Part shown: positions 45,201-58,261 of the stretch, piece by piece
Position numbering within the stretch: position 1 is the stretch's first letter
How the letters are laid out: each line of letters begins with the position of its first letter
From: Corylus avellana
Lineage: Eukaryota; Streptophyta; Magnoliopsida; Fagales; Betulaceae
Length of the DNA: 64,000 nt
Direction of reading: 5' to 3'
NCBI RefSeq assembly: GCF_901000735.1
Contig: NC_081543.1
Coordinates: 8,911,921 to 8,975,920 of the forward strand
The notes under the pieces: generated by a model
What the model was told of the DNA's origin: nothing
What the model saw: the letters and a program-made list of their open reading frames with translations, nothing else
Database searches by the model: none
Program-made: the position numbers and the translations under genes

Positions 45201-48200
45201 AGTCTGAAAAGGCTGTGGAAACTTTTAAACAGAATAGCATCAAGGAGGGTTCACTTGTAGAGGTATGTGACCTGAAAGTGATTTTACATTTTTAACTATT
45301 TATTAGCATTAGGTTTGAAGTAAAGATGAACTTTTTGCATCCAATTGCATTTATTGAGATGTGAGTTCTAATTTATCTTTGTTATCTTTCAAATATGTGC
45401 ATATTACTTTGTTTACCTTAAAGCCAAGTTTGGCGGTTCTTTTGGACTGCAAGGTCTTTGTAAGCTTTTTTTCTTTTTTGACTTGGTGAGTGTATATTTT
45501 AGGTTCTCAAAGATACAGAAGGATTTAAAGCAGCCTGGTTCACAGCCAAGGTGTTGAGTTTGGATGATGGAAAGGCACATGTTTCTTACAATGAACTTCA
45601 AACAGATGATGGTAAGTTGCTATTAAAGGTGTTAGCAGCAGGCGGGTTTGCCTATGCCATGGGTATATCTTTCCCTTGTGCCTTGAAGAGAGAAATATTT
45701 GAATGATCTTGCCTAATCATATATGTATATTTACTTCCACGGACTCCTTGTCACAACCATTAGCTGCCGGGAGTGTAATTGGCATGAGATATTTTGAAAC
45801 AGAACGAATAATGCTTAAAGCATTTACACTGATTGGTTATTCACTGTGTGTGTGTTTGTATATTTATATTTATTTCTTTTTCTCTGCTGTCCAGGAGAGG
45901 GACCACTGATGGAATGGGTGGCACTTCTAGGTGAAGGAGACAAGGCACCAAGAATACGCATAGCCCGTCCTGTTACTGCTGTGCGATATGAAGGTACAAG
46001 GAAAAGACGTAGAGCGGCCATGGGGGATTATAATTGGTCTGTCGGTGATAGAGTTGATGCATGGATTAGAGACAGGTATGCATGTACATGGTCTAAGTAT
46101 GGTAGCTATGTATTCATGCATTGTGAGGGATGAAAAACATGACATGGAAACTCGAAAAATGTTAAATATTATTCTAAAAGAGTTAAAATGATAAAATTTT
46201 GACGATCTTTTATACTGGATACAACTTTTGTAGGGACATAACAAAGTGTTTTGGATGCTAAGTATAAGTGAAATGGTAATATGGTTTTCTTTTTGCCATA
46301 TTACTCAGGTTTTTATGTTCAGAATCATTTTTTTAGGTTGCATATTGCAAAGCAAATTCCAAAAACTGTATTAAAAAGATTCCACATATTATCATAATCT
46401 GTTGCATATGTAGCTCAGAAGGTTATTTTTACTCTGCAATTGATCTTGGTGTGACACAAAAACCTGAACAGATTATTCTACTCCTGATAATCTGTTGCAT
46501 TTATTTTCACTCTGATTGATTATGGTGCAACATTAAAACCTGAACTGATTATTTTACTCCATTGATGCTCATTTATTTGCGTACTTCATTTTCTGAATGG
46601 TTCTGGTTTAGACAGTATTCATGAAAAATATTGTAGAAAGCAATCATATGGACTTCTCATATGAAATTTTTGAGTAGCTGTCTTTGCAACACTTGATACT
46701 TGATTTTGATGATTGTCCATGCCTAGGCACTTATGTGTGATTGAAATACAATAGTTTTAGTAATAAAATAATGTCTACTATAATTGTGATTGCTTATACT
46801 TTTTCCATGTGGAAAACTTTATAGAAACAGAAGGGTTGGATTTGGTAATGTTTGTTGCCCAAATTTAAATCAGACCAGATGGTCAAACAGCTGAAACCCT
46901 TAAGCACCCCATTGTTAGATAAAGTCATCTAATTTTGGGATCAAACCTAGCAGATGGGTGAATCGAATCAATCCGAACTATTCTGGACCTTCTACCAGAG
47001 GAAGAAAAAAAAAATGGGACAAGGGAATGCACATGTTGAATTCCATAAAGAAAACTTTTGGATTTCATTGATGATAAGCCAGTACATGAAGACGACTAAA
47101 CGTGCTACCTTTAAGAATAAAAGGAAATGACATAAAGAGTGGAAGCGTTTATATCCTCTGTTCCTTAACATTTTCCTGCTTATCATTTTAGGGTCATTAA
47201 CTGAAATTATGTAAGCACCACCTAATTCATCAGTCTTTTTCCCAACTATATGGACTATGAAGCTCTGATTTGTAATTCTGCTCTCGCTCCCCACTCCCCG
47301 TGGGCCCTTCTCTCTTTTTTCTGATATTGAGACCCTTAATTGACGGATCGTAGTGTTTGGGTTTGTTCCTCAGCCATCCATATACTGTGTATAGTAGTTG
47401 TTTAATTGATCTCATTATTTTTATTTTTTTCTCTCAGCTGGTTGGAAGGGGTTGTAACCGAAAAGATCAGTAAAGATGGGACTACATTAACCGTCCAACT
47501 TCCAGGTTTTTTTTTTGGTTACATGAAAACCCATGCTCGTTTTATGCTCCCAATTATTGTGTGTAGACCCAGTTTTTTTCAAAATGAATCATTATCTGGT
47601 TCCTGCAGCTCAAGGAGAAACCTCAGTTGTGAGAGCCTGGGATCTTCGGCCTTCTCTCATTTGGAATGATGGGGAATGGATTGAATGGTCCAATCTGCGA
47701 GAACATGACTCTGCTTCTCACGAGGTGCTATCTTTAGATGTTCTGATACTTGATGTGTTTCCTATAGTGACTAAAAACATTTACTTCTCTTTTTTCTGTA
47801 CTAAGTTGCAAATTTGGTGTTCAGGGTGATATGCCACAGGAAAAACGACTCAAGTTGGGCAGTCCAATGGTAGAGGCCAGGGGGAAGGATAAGATCTTGA
47901 AAAGCAAGGATGTTGTAGAATCAGGAAAACCTGAAGAATCAAGATTACTGGATTTATCAGCGAATGAAAAGATATTTAATATTGGTAAGGATGCCAGAAA
48001 TGAGAATAAGCCAGATGCCCTCAGAACAATACGGACTGGTCTGCAGAAGGAAGGATCGAGAGTGATTTTTGGTATTCCTAAGCCTGGAAAGAAGAGAAAA
48101 TTCATGGAAGTAAGCAAACATTATGTTGCAGATCGAAGTAATAAAATTAATGAAGCAAATGATTCAGCTAAATTCGTGAAATATATGATGCCTCAAGGAT

Positions 48201-49492
48201 CAGGATCCCGTGGATGGAAAAATAGTTCTAAAAGTGATTTAAAGGAAAAACGAGTTGCTGAAACCAAGCCAAGAGCTCTTAAGTCTGGAAAACAACAAAG
48301 TGTTACAGGTAGAACTATTCCAGCAAAGGACAACCTTCTGAGTGCAGTTTCTGCTCCTGATGATGGCACTTTGACAGATCATTCAGCAAGAGTCAAGGAT
48401 TCTGTAAGTCATTCGGAGAATGCATCGGGAAAGCATAACCTGTCAGAAATTGGATCACTTGCTAGCACTGAGGTAGCTGCAGAGGGCCCAATTTTATTTA
48501 CTTCACTGGCTCCCTCATCAGATGGATCCTTCAAGAAAGGTTCTGCATCAAATGCCAAATCTGAAAGGGTGAATAAAGGAAAACTTGCACCTGCTGGTGG
48601 TGGAAAGTTGGCTAGAATTGAGGAGGACAAAGTTTTTAATGCTAATCCTGCAAAATCAACCTCTGAAGTTATTGAGCGACGCAGATCTAATCGTAGAATT
48701 CAACCAACGTCAAGGGTAAGTATAAGTTACCAGTGGAAAAATATATATATATTCTTTCTCATCTGTCTTTACAGTAGTCAGTATGTTTGGACGCTTGCAC
48801 ATGTTTATGCAAAACCGTCTTTACAAAAAATAATTTTTCAAAATCATAGGTTAAACAAAAAATATATAACTAATACTTAAGGGTATGACCAAGGCAATGA
48901 ACCACATCTATTTTTGATGCAGAATGAATGCAAATAACTTACCAAAGTTTAAGGACTAAATATTTTACGGATATTACAAGTGAATTGAATAAGTTCATAC
49001 TTTGTTGATTATCTAGTTGATTGATTGTGGGTCTTTTTTTGTGTGTAGTATCATGGCTGAGACTTATTAACCTACTCGATAATACTTATTCGAAAAGAAT
49101 TATTAAACTGTTCCCTGTTTTTTTTTTCTTTTCTTTTTTTTAAAGTGTGCTTGCTTAAGCCCAAATCCATCTTTGCCTGACCTGATATTATTAGTGCATG
49201 AATACGGGCCTTCTTAATCTTGTACCTTATATGCTTGTTGATACTGCAGCTACTGGAAGGATTGCAAAGCTCATTGATCATCTCGAAGATTCCTTCTGTT
49301 TCACACGACAAGGGTTACAAGAGTCAGAATAGGAGTGGTTCTAGAGGTAAGATGTTATATTAGAATTCATTTTGGACTTTTCCAATTCAATGTTGTGGCA
49401 ATCTCAAGTCCTGTCTGGTGTTTTCTTGTGTATGCGACGTGCATGCATTAAACTGATTGCTTGATTTTTTATCAGGGAATAACCATGGCTGA
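36756..49492 (+). CDS. G2484-1: large agenet-domain protein (G2484-1-like), 15 coding exons
   Basis: Coding exons: 36756-38715, 38776-39228, 39835-39990, 41514-41944, 42269-42744, 43122-43174, 43260-43367, 43449-45262, 45503-45611, 45895-46075, 47438-47505, 47609-47724, 47825-48715, 49250-49346, 49476-49492. The sum is 6930 nt, giving 2309 residues; every junction is GT-AG and in phase. The N-terminus MDYDDNDFQSQNLHLAGEGS and the block LPKFDFDDSLPGHLRFDSL match, from memory, the plant protein annotated G2484-1 (At4g17330). A long acidic disordered region (residues 1-1200) is followed by YGALIQGTFPEEAHM, then an Ala-rich coiled coil (about 1485-1640), then two agenet/Tudor-like domains (about 1818-1975, including AAWFTAKVLSLDDGKAHVSY and SWLEGVVTEKISKDGTTLTV), then a basic tail with a KKRRR-like patch. 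Agenet domains usually read histone or DNA marks; a nuclear chromatin role is inferred. The start codon is the first ATG after the acceptor at 36745. Intron 3 carries a MITE. Confidence 0.93.
40111..40577. mobile_element. MULE-type MITE, copy 4, in intron 3 of the agenet gene
   Basis: 467 bp with inverted ends GGAGAAACTTTTAGTTAACC and (reverse) GGGGAAAGTTCACTTAAGCC; flanking 9-mers ATTTTCTTT and ATTAGCTTT match at 7 of 9. Older than copies 1-3 by TSD decay. Confidence 0.78.
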
Positions 49493-50568
49493 ATGAAGCT
49501 TCTGCAATGATGTGTTCAAGTTCAGAGAAGATCAGTTATGGGATGATCAATACACCAAAGCTTAGTTCATGTGTATATTATTATAGTAGGAGAGAAAATT
49601 AGAAATGGAAATTCCTGCTTCCTGTGGTTTAGTCAAAATCTAGTCAGTAGATAATATTGATTTAGTTTCTTCTAAAGTATGATTACCCTAGGTCTTGCCT
49701 AATAGGTTGTATATGGAAAATTCTCCATGTAGTCTGGCTTGAAATCACCGAGGAAGTTTGCAGATGAGCAATCTTGACGCTTCTTTCCTGGCTAAAATTA
49801 ACATCTTGACGTGCTCTGCCTGTCTAAGCATACTGTGTTTGTGTGTAGGGGGTGTAGATTTTCATGTGGGACTGAAATTTCCTAAGAAATTTTTCTCGAA
49901 CCCAATCTCTAAAAGTAAAATGTCACTTAGAATGTGAGAAGAACATTTTTTTTAATGAGTAATTTTTAGTACACAATTCTCATCTCACTTAGCTGATATG
50001 ACCGTGTTTATCATCTCTTGGATATTTTTTCCTTTTTTAACAAAAGCTAGTTCAAGAGCTAATGGGTATTGTCACATCAATTCAATTCAGTGAGATGAGA
50101 GTTGAATATGTAGTATTTAATTTTTTTAATAGCATGTGTTTTTCATTTAAAAAATAAATAAAAAGAGAAAAATAAAAGAGGAGTCGAATGAATTTTTAAG
50201 GACGGGGTTGAAAGAATTTATTCAAGTTTGCAGCAAATATGTACTTCGATGCCATTGTTCAGTTTGTCAGCAGTCCAGATTTAGTTGCCACTACCTATTC
50301 CCTTTCCCCACAAAAGAAGAGGAAATGATTATTCCACCCCTTCCCCACCCCCACCTAAAAAAGAAAGAAAGAGAATTATTTGGCTATTTCATCTTAGTTC
50401 TAATTTCCCATGCTGTGTGTCGCTTCTGATGTTACCAGTTACCAATTTATTACAATTAAATTATTGTGCAATTGAGATGATGTAATAGTCAAAATGAGCT
50501 TTTGATTTTTTTTTTAAGTGTTGTTTCAAAGATGGATTGATTTTCATGGCAGTATAAAAGTCTATTAA
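49493..50568. other. agenet 3' UTR and convergent intergenic region
   Basis: AT-rich DNA after the stop codon with possible polyadenylation signals near 49610. A purine/pyrimidine-rich patch lies at 50330-50375. No gene was seen. Confidence 0.5.
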
Positions 50569-50676
50569 GTTTATAAGGGATAGCTCAATCAGCAGTGGAT
50601 CACGCCTCATGAAGTGGAGGTTATTAGTTTGAATCTCCCTTCTCTTTCTTTTGTGTGAACATGTAAAAAAAAAAAA
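50569..50676 (+). mobile_element. tRNA-derived SINE, copy 2, with TSD
   Basis: GGGATAGCTCAATCAGCAGT (A-box-like) and TAGTTTGAATCTCC (B-box-like), then a pyrimidine-rich body and about 16 A. It is flanked by a 13-bp duplication AAAAGTCTATTAA at 50556-50568 and 50677-50689. Full-length by comparison with 21072-21182. Confidence 0.85.
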
Positions 50677-50689
50677 AAAAGTCTATTAA

Positions 50690-51068
50690 ATATCATTACT
50701 TTTTATTATATTGTTGTAAGGCAATTTATTATGGTATCTAGCGGTATTTGAAACTAGACCAATACTGAAAGTCGAATGCATTGTTATGCGAGCGCTCAAT
50801 CCTCGATCAAGGCCACTGTAACTCAAAATAAGCGAACATTTTGCAGTTAGTAGGCAAAATAAATCTCAACAGTTAATGTACTAAGTACTGTGCGTGGGCT
50901 GAGAGGATTTGTGAGTTCTTGGGAGTTTGAAATGCAATTATATTTAAGTTGTCATTTTAGTCTGTATCTGCCAATTTGGCATCATACATAGTTTTTGGTC
51001 GTGCTCTTCTGGGATTTAATGGCCGATAATAATGAACCAATCAATTAAAAACATTTTACACTCTAAGA
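50690..51068. other. intergenic, nothing recognised
   Basis: Mixed-composition DNA between the SINE and two palindromic MITEs; no frame or repeat ends were supported. Confidence 0.4.
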
Positions 51069-51226
51069 GTAATGTTATTCTTTACTCATTTATCAGTCAT
51101 TTTATTCGGGTTGACATATACGTGTCGTGAGTATTTCATTATCAACCACTTAAAAATAGCAAAATTTCAATGACTTGAAACATGCCACGTTGTGCAAAAT
51201 GATTGATAAATGAAAAGTAACATTAC
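51069..51226. mobile_element. small palindromic MITE (GTAATGTTA ends)
   Basis: GTAATGTTATTC...TCATTTATCAGTCATTTT at the left is mirrored by AAAATGATTGATAAATGA...GTAACATTACT at the right. About 158 bp; the TSD is unclear. Confidence 0.65.
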
Positions 51227-51325
51227 TTGTCATCTAATGCATAATTTAGAACCAATAGCTCATTATCTAATGGGATTTTCTGCCCCAATGCCAATGGTAT
51301 GAAACTGTGAGCAGTTAGTGATAAC

Positions 51326-51473
51326 GAGTAATGCTATAAGCGGGATTTTTATCCTCCCAAAAGTGACGTGACTTTTAAAATTATTATTGGATCAAAATCT
51401 AATAGTGAATTTCAAATCCAATTGTAATTTAAAAACCACGTCACTTTTAGAGAAGATAAGACAATCATTACTC
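51326..51473. mobile_element. small palindromic MITE (GAGTAATG ends)
   Basis: 148 bp, GAGTAATGCTATAAG...CAATCATTACTC, with a near-palindromic interior (AAAAGTGACGTGACTTTTAAA against TTTAAAAACCACGTCACTTT). The related copy at 57341-57511 shares the GATGTGATTTTTAAAATCAT core. Confidence 0.7.
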
Positions 51474-51832
51474 AGGATATGAAAGCAAACTGAAAAATAC
51501 AAAGTCGTAACACAATAAACTTGAATTTTGTTTACACAATGGTTCTAGAAGACCTACACGGCTATGTACCTAGAAAGAACTACTTATAAACAATTGCAGC
51601 TCACCATTCCTTTCACGCCTATACATGATAACCTAGTTCAGTCAATTCAGCAGTCGAAGCATATGATTGAACAACCTCTACATGCCATAGTTGACATGCT
51701 GTTGTGAGTAAAAAAATTTCTGTGGCACGATAAAAAAATTGCCATAGAGGCGAACAGGCCGGCAGCGGCAGAGCCATCACCATCTCGGGTTGATGTTCTC
51801 TCCTTTGATCTTTCTTTTCCTCTTCATCTCCA

Positions 51833-54800
51833 CTAGTCTGAAAGAAATTCATTGTCCTCACTATCTGCTAAGGCTGTTGGCTCTTCTGCCATACTTGTCC
51901 TTTTTAGTATGGGTAGACTCTTCTCACCTACTTTCTTTTGATTGTATGTAGATTTAATTTTTGTTACAGATTCCATGTAGCCAGTTTTAACATCACTGAA
52001 TGGTTTCTTGCAGACACAAGAGTACGGAAACTCGTGAAACTCCCCTCGTCCCAGCCTCATCTCGTCTGGCTCTCCCATGAATCCTTTTTGGCATGACTTC
52101 ACCTTTCTTGAAAATGTATCCCAGCTCATCCGATGCCTTTCCATGAACAAAGCACTGAGCTTCTTCGCATTTGGTCTGATGGTCCTCTTATGACCCATGT
52201 ACCTCCTTTTTCCATGAAATGAAATTAACAATAGCTAGTTCAGCTGAACGTACCAAGAAAACAAATACACTGAACAAGCAGAACATTCAACAAGAAAAAG
52301 CAAATTAACTGACTAGGATTACGGTAAAGACCACAAAGACGAAAGCAACAAATATAGTTATTCAACATTGCAACAAGACTCCTCCACCCACCCCCATTCC
52401 CCCATCTGGTGCCAGCTAACTTTGTCTTGTGAGGAGTCAAACTACCCGAAGTACATTTAAGAGAACGGCTCTTGGTATTGAGCTAGAGCTCATTTGTCTA
52501 GGTCGTGGTACGCAAATCAAATGGAAACCTAAATTTAGGGAATATTCTGTATTTGGTAACTGAAACTAGGGAAGAAGTTACACAAAAAGAAAAGGTTAAA
52601 TTTGAAATGTAACCCAACTTGGTCAAACATCTTAACAGGTTCAAATTCTGTCCATGAAAACATATGATTTAAAGCAAAATAGCCCTCCCAATCAAATTGA
52701 TGACAGTGTCACAAAAATTAATGACGTGGCAAATATTGAGACAAGCCACATCAACAATTTCTGTGATGGCATCATTTCTAATGGAAGGACTACATTGTCC
52801 AAATCAAAAAGTTGTCGGTGACAAATTTGGAGCTTTTCAAAATTTAACTGAAAAAAGAAAACATACTTCGAAAGGATGACCGTGCAGATAGACTAGAATT
52901 TAGACACATCAATACCTGACGCCTTTACGAAATTCCAACACATATATTCCCCTTATTCTTGAACCAAAAAGTGTTATCTTTAGGAAGATCCTTTAACTAA
53001 ACTTTAGAACATAAAATGTCCTGCACATAGCTATTACTTATCATGCTAATAAAAGTTATATAATAAACTCCACAGCTATTGTCAGGTCCATTTGTTTTTC
53101 CCCACCATATCAGAACTGGGAACCACTATCTATAAAACTGATGTAGAGCATGCAGCACAAGTGACTATGAAATTATTGATGAGGGGTAACACTAATCTTA
53201 AAAGGATATATACGTGTTTCCAAGTAAAAACTGCCTCTTAAATATCAATTATTGTAGAATTTCATTGAGTGGACAAAAACAAGTAGTCAAAGGCTTCTCT
53301 TTTTTCAATCTTTTTTTTTTTTTTTTTTTTTTAATGCAAGACTTAGCACCCATAAACATCTCTTATGAACCACTCACTCTCTATGTGGGCTACTCATCTC
53401 CCAAATATAAGACCAAAGTGTTATAAACTTCCCCCCTTTAACCTTTGACGTCCTCATCAGGATTTTTTTTAATGTGAGACTTAGCACCCATAAACATCTC
53501 TTGTGAACCACTCACTCTCTATGTGGGCTACTCATCTCCCAAATATAAGACCGAAGTGTTGTAAACTTCCCCCCTTTAACCTTTGACGTCCTCATCAGGA
53601 CCACGTCATGTGGTGCTAACAGCACCGCATAGCGCATTACTAAGTGGCTCTGATGTGACACTTGTGGAGATTATCCATAATGAGAATTCTCTCCAAGGAT
53701 GCTGTCCTAGTGGGAAAAAAAAAAAAAAAAAACCCTTAACGGAGCCTTAGACCTCCAAATGTTCTTCCAAAGGGAAAGAAAATTCAAAGTTGGGAAGAAC
53801 TTTATAAAAAGTTTTGACCTAAAGGATCATCTCTTCCAAGTAATCCAACAAAGCTTACTTCATCCCCCGACCAAACCTAACAAAATACAGAATATTGACA
53901 AGAGAAGAAACAACATTCACTTTCCAATCATGCACCAATCTAATGAAATTCAAATCCCAATGCACCTCTCCATTGTGAGCTAAACATGGTTTGAGAGCCA
54001 TCACCCACCTCTATGCTAACAAAACTAGAAAAGGCATCCTAGCCTCTCCTAATACGTTTCCAAATACTCATCCCATATGAGCCGGTGACAACATTAGAGT
54101 GCCAACCTCCCGCCTGACTACCATATTTTTTATCCACTACTTATCGCCAAGAAGCCTCTCTCTCCACAACATACCTCCATAACCATCTCCCTAAAAGAGC
54201 CTGATTGAAAGTGACCAAACTCCTAATTCCCAAACCTCCAAGATTACAGGGAGTATATACCTTCTTCCAATTAACAAGATGGAACATCCAAACCACCCCC
54301 GCAAAGAAATCCCCACACAATTTCTCTATCCAATTAGCAACACTTATCCCTGATGAAAGCATTTTGAGACTTCAAGATGATATTCTCCAAGACAATTTTT
54401 CAATCTATTCGACAACCTTTGCAATAATTGTATAGATACCACATAATGTCGAGAGGGAGAAAAAGTCTTTAATCTCAACAGCCCGCACTTACTTCGGAAT
54501 AAGAGAAATGAAAGTCACATTCAAGCTTTTTTCGAACTTGACACGCTCATGGAACTCAGGAAAGACTGGAGCTGGAGGAAAAGCCACAGAAAAGTCGTTT
54601 GGATCTGGAGCCTTATCCCCATTCAAGTCTTTCACCACCTCGAAAACTTCCCTTTCCTCAAAAGCTCACTCCACCCAAGCTGCCGCCTCCTCACTAATAG
54701 TGTGGAAAGGAAGACCATCCAAATCTAGTCTAGATTTCATTCTCAATTTAAAGTTGTGAAGAAGTGGACTATAATGCTTAACTTCCACTGGATTAGAAGA

Positions 54801-57800
54801 GGTGACACCATTGACAACTAAGTTCTCTATCTCGTTACTATTTCTATTACAGTTCGCCACCTAATGGAAAAACATAGTATTTTTATCCCCCTCTCTTAAC
54901 CATAACGCCCTCAACTTTTGCCTTCAGATCACCTCCTCCTCCAAAACAATAATCTTCTCCAGCTCAACAGTAGCCGCGTCCTTCCACAATTTCTCCTCAC
55001 TAGAAAGTGATCTTTAATCTTCAATCCCATCCAGCCCTTTTATTTCCTCAAGAAGAGCCCTTTTGTTTTCTCCACATTACCAATTCTGTTTCATTCCACA
55101 GTTTTAGCTCAGCTTTCAAAGCTTTTAATTTTTAAGCCAAAACAAAGCTAGGACAGCCATGAAAACAATAGGAGTTCACGATTGCCTTACCTTCCCCACG
55201 AAGCCATATGTTTTCAGCCACATGTTTTTAAACTTTAAATTAGTTTTGCCCCACTGAAAATTGCCACAATCAAGAAGTATAGGACACTGATATGAGAAAA
55301 CTCTGGGTAATCTGCTCTGAACCACATTTGGGAAGTGATCCCCCCCATTCAGGGGAAAAGAGAAACTTGTCAATTCTAGACCATGAAGGAGAAGCCCAAT
55401 TACTAGACCAAGTGAAATTCCCACCCTGAAGGGGAATATCCACAAGACCTTGCTCAAAGACAAAGTCCGAGAACTCTTCCATAGCGATCGAGAGGCTTGC
55501 TGCTCCCGATCTCTCACTAGGGAAGCGGGTCACGTTAAAATCACCTCCAATGCACCAAGGAGCATCCCACCTCCTAATCAAACCCACCAGCTCCTCCCAT
55601 AACAACCAATGGTCAACATCTTAATTATGGCCATAAACACTAGCGGAAGCCCACTCAAATGGATCACTAACATTTCTGAATTTTCACCTCCAATGCACCA
55701 AGGAACATCCCACCTCCTAATCAAACCCACCAGCTCCTTCCATAACAACCAACGGTCAACATCTTAATTAGGGCCATAAACACTAGCGGAAGCCCACTCA
55801 AATGGATCACTAACATTTCTGAATTTTCATGCCATTAGTTACCCAAGCAATCTTCAACTTTTTCCACAATTCTCCTATCTCTAAACAATAAGATATCACC
55901 ATAAGCCCCCCCTAGACTCCAACTGACGCCAATCTAGACGTTGCCTACCCCACAAACTCCGCACTATACTCCTGAACATTTGTTCCAATTTAGTATCAAG
56001 TAAGTTATTATGTCAGCCTTCCATGTCCTGAGAAGATTTCTGATACTCATGCATTTACTCCCTTCATGCAACCCCCTCACATTCCTGACGAGCAATTGAT
56101 AATGACTAAAAGCACAAGGAGCTAATTTGATATTTTCACTAAAAATAAAATAAACAAATAAAAAAATAAAAAATAAAAAGAAAGGACTTTCTTGCACTTG
56201 TGTATGTATTCTACGTCTTGTCCACCATTCTCATGTTTTGTTGGTTACTGCAATAAAGTTTTTCAGCATCAGCATTCTTTGCGAGCAGAGTATAATTTGC
56301 TCATTCATTCTTCCACATCGACAATAACAAATTAAGCTTTAGCTTCAACCCCCACAAGGGCAAGAAAAAAAGAAAAGAAATGTACCAGATATCTTACCTT
56401 CGGCCAGCAAGAATCTTGGCCATATTTCCGTTATTGTTAGTGACAAATACGTCGCTCTCATCGCAGACGATGTAGTCAACAGCAGCAAGGCGAGAAGAGA
56501 AAGGAAGAAAAGGTTTCAACTCTTCATTGACCAGCATCTCCTTTGTATAGAAATTTGGGAAGAGTTCTCTAAGAGGCCGCAAAGTCTCTTCTCCACCATA
56601 TATTTCTCCAGATGCAACATAAAGGTATGTGTCATTTGCAAAACCAAGTGCCCGTAGCATCAAACCCACTTCATGAGGAGTAAGTGGGCATTTCCCTCGT
56701 TTCCGCTCTCCCTCGGGGCTCAAATCCTGCATAAATAACAAGGGTGCAAACAACATTTACTTCAGATTACAGGAGAGAGAATATATATTTTCTTTTATGG
56801 ACAAATACAAGCAACAAAACCATATAAGATTGGGAGAGAGAAAAGTGGGGGATTGGTTTGGTTGGTTGGACTTTTTGAGGGGTTTTTGAGTGACACAAAG
56901 AAAGCTCTTTTATCATCATTACTTATCAAAAAAAATAAAACCAAAACCATATAAAATTGAATATGTGATCTTGCCCTCCACTAAACTCCCTGTTTATAAG
57001 AGAGATGCCATTTGGTCCGAAGATTATTCGATGGAATAAATAATAAGCATCCATCTACACAAGCATGGTACTTCTCATCTATAGGTATTGAACAGCAAGG
57101 TAGTGCATGCACTTTAAAATAAATACTTGAGGACAGTGAACTCACAGGTAATGTGGCCCATCGCTTTCTTATTTCACCAAGCTCGTATCTTTCTTTTTCA
57201 CCCCCACCATAGTAACACCCAGAAAATGCTAGCATATCAGGTTCAAACCTGTCATTAGAATAGTTTTCAACCGCAACTAATGAATCCAAACATATGTGCA
57301 GAAGTTCAATTATATGTATAGATGTTTGTCTATAGTCATATAGAAGTCCTTCCATGTTCCTCTTGTGTCCCTCCAAAACTGATGTGATTTTTAAAATCAT
57401 CATTGGATCAAAATTCAATAATGATATATCATAAATCCAATGATGATTTTAAAGCCACATCAATTATGGATAGACACAAGAGGGACATAAGGAGGACTTT
57501 TAGCATTACTCAAAAAATGGAGCATTTTCTCTAGCTATATAGACACAAAAATTAAAAATTAAAAACAAAAAAAATAAAATAAAATAAGAGCACACTGCAT
57601 ATGCAAACCCCTACTGCCGGAGAGTATATAAGAAGCATTTTCAAAATATTAGAGGTAAAGGTGGGAAAAAGACAGTCTTATCATTAGCTTCTCTGATTTG
57701 AAATATTTGAAGGTCAATGCCTAGTGCTAGGTAGAGGAGATTATGAAATAAGTAAAACTAGATGTTTTCTACATATCAAATATTGACTATATAGATCTTT

Positions 57801-57914
57801 TACGGCTGTGTTTACTCAGGCATGAATTAAATATTTTAAAAGAAGGCAAACACGAAGAGGAAACAGTTTGAAAGAATCTTCAATAACGGGGGAAAAAGCA
57901 TTGTGCAAACGATC

Positions 57915-57945
<31 letters not shown>

Positions 57946-58217
57946 AGGGCAATTGTAGAATCACAAAGAATGTGCACTCAAAAAAAAATTTCATTCAGTT
58001 TGTATCCAATATTTATAGGGTGACAATACTAAGTGCTTGTTTGGTACGCGAAATGAATATTTCATTTGGAAAATAAATAGCTATTACTGAGAATGAAAGA
58101 TGGTGAAATGGAATAGTTATTCTTATTCCTCAGTTTGGTGACAACACATATGCTCTCATTAGAATTGAACCAAATTTACTAAAAAAAACCACATGTTTTT
58201 TTATTTTTTTAAAGCTC

Positions 58218-58261
<44 letters not shown>

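Noticed and set aside
50569..50640. Candidate tRNA gene from A- and B-box-like sequence
   Set aside because: No cloverleaf could be drawn, and the A tail with flanking duplication identifies a SINE.
51619..51861. Minus-strand frame overlapping the end of the O-fucosyltransferase exon 9
   Set aside because: Different frame from the real exon; lies mainly in the 3' UTR.
58218..58260. Long poly(A) run as an assembly artefact or gene end
   Set aside because: It lies inside an intron with no retroelement body or TSD next to it; treated as a microsatellite.
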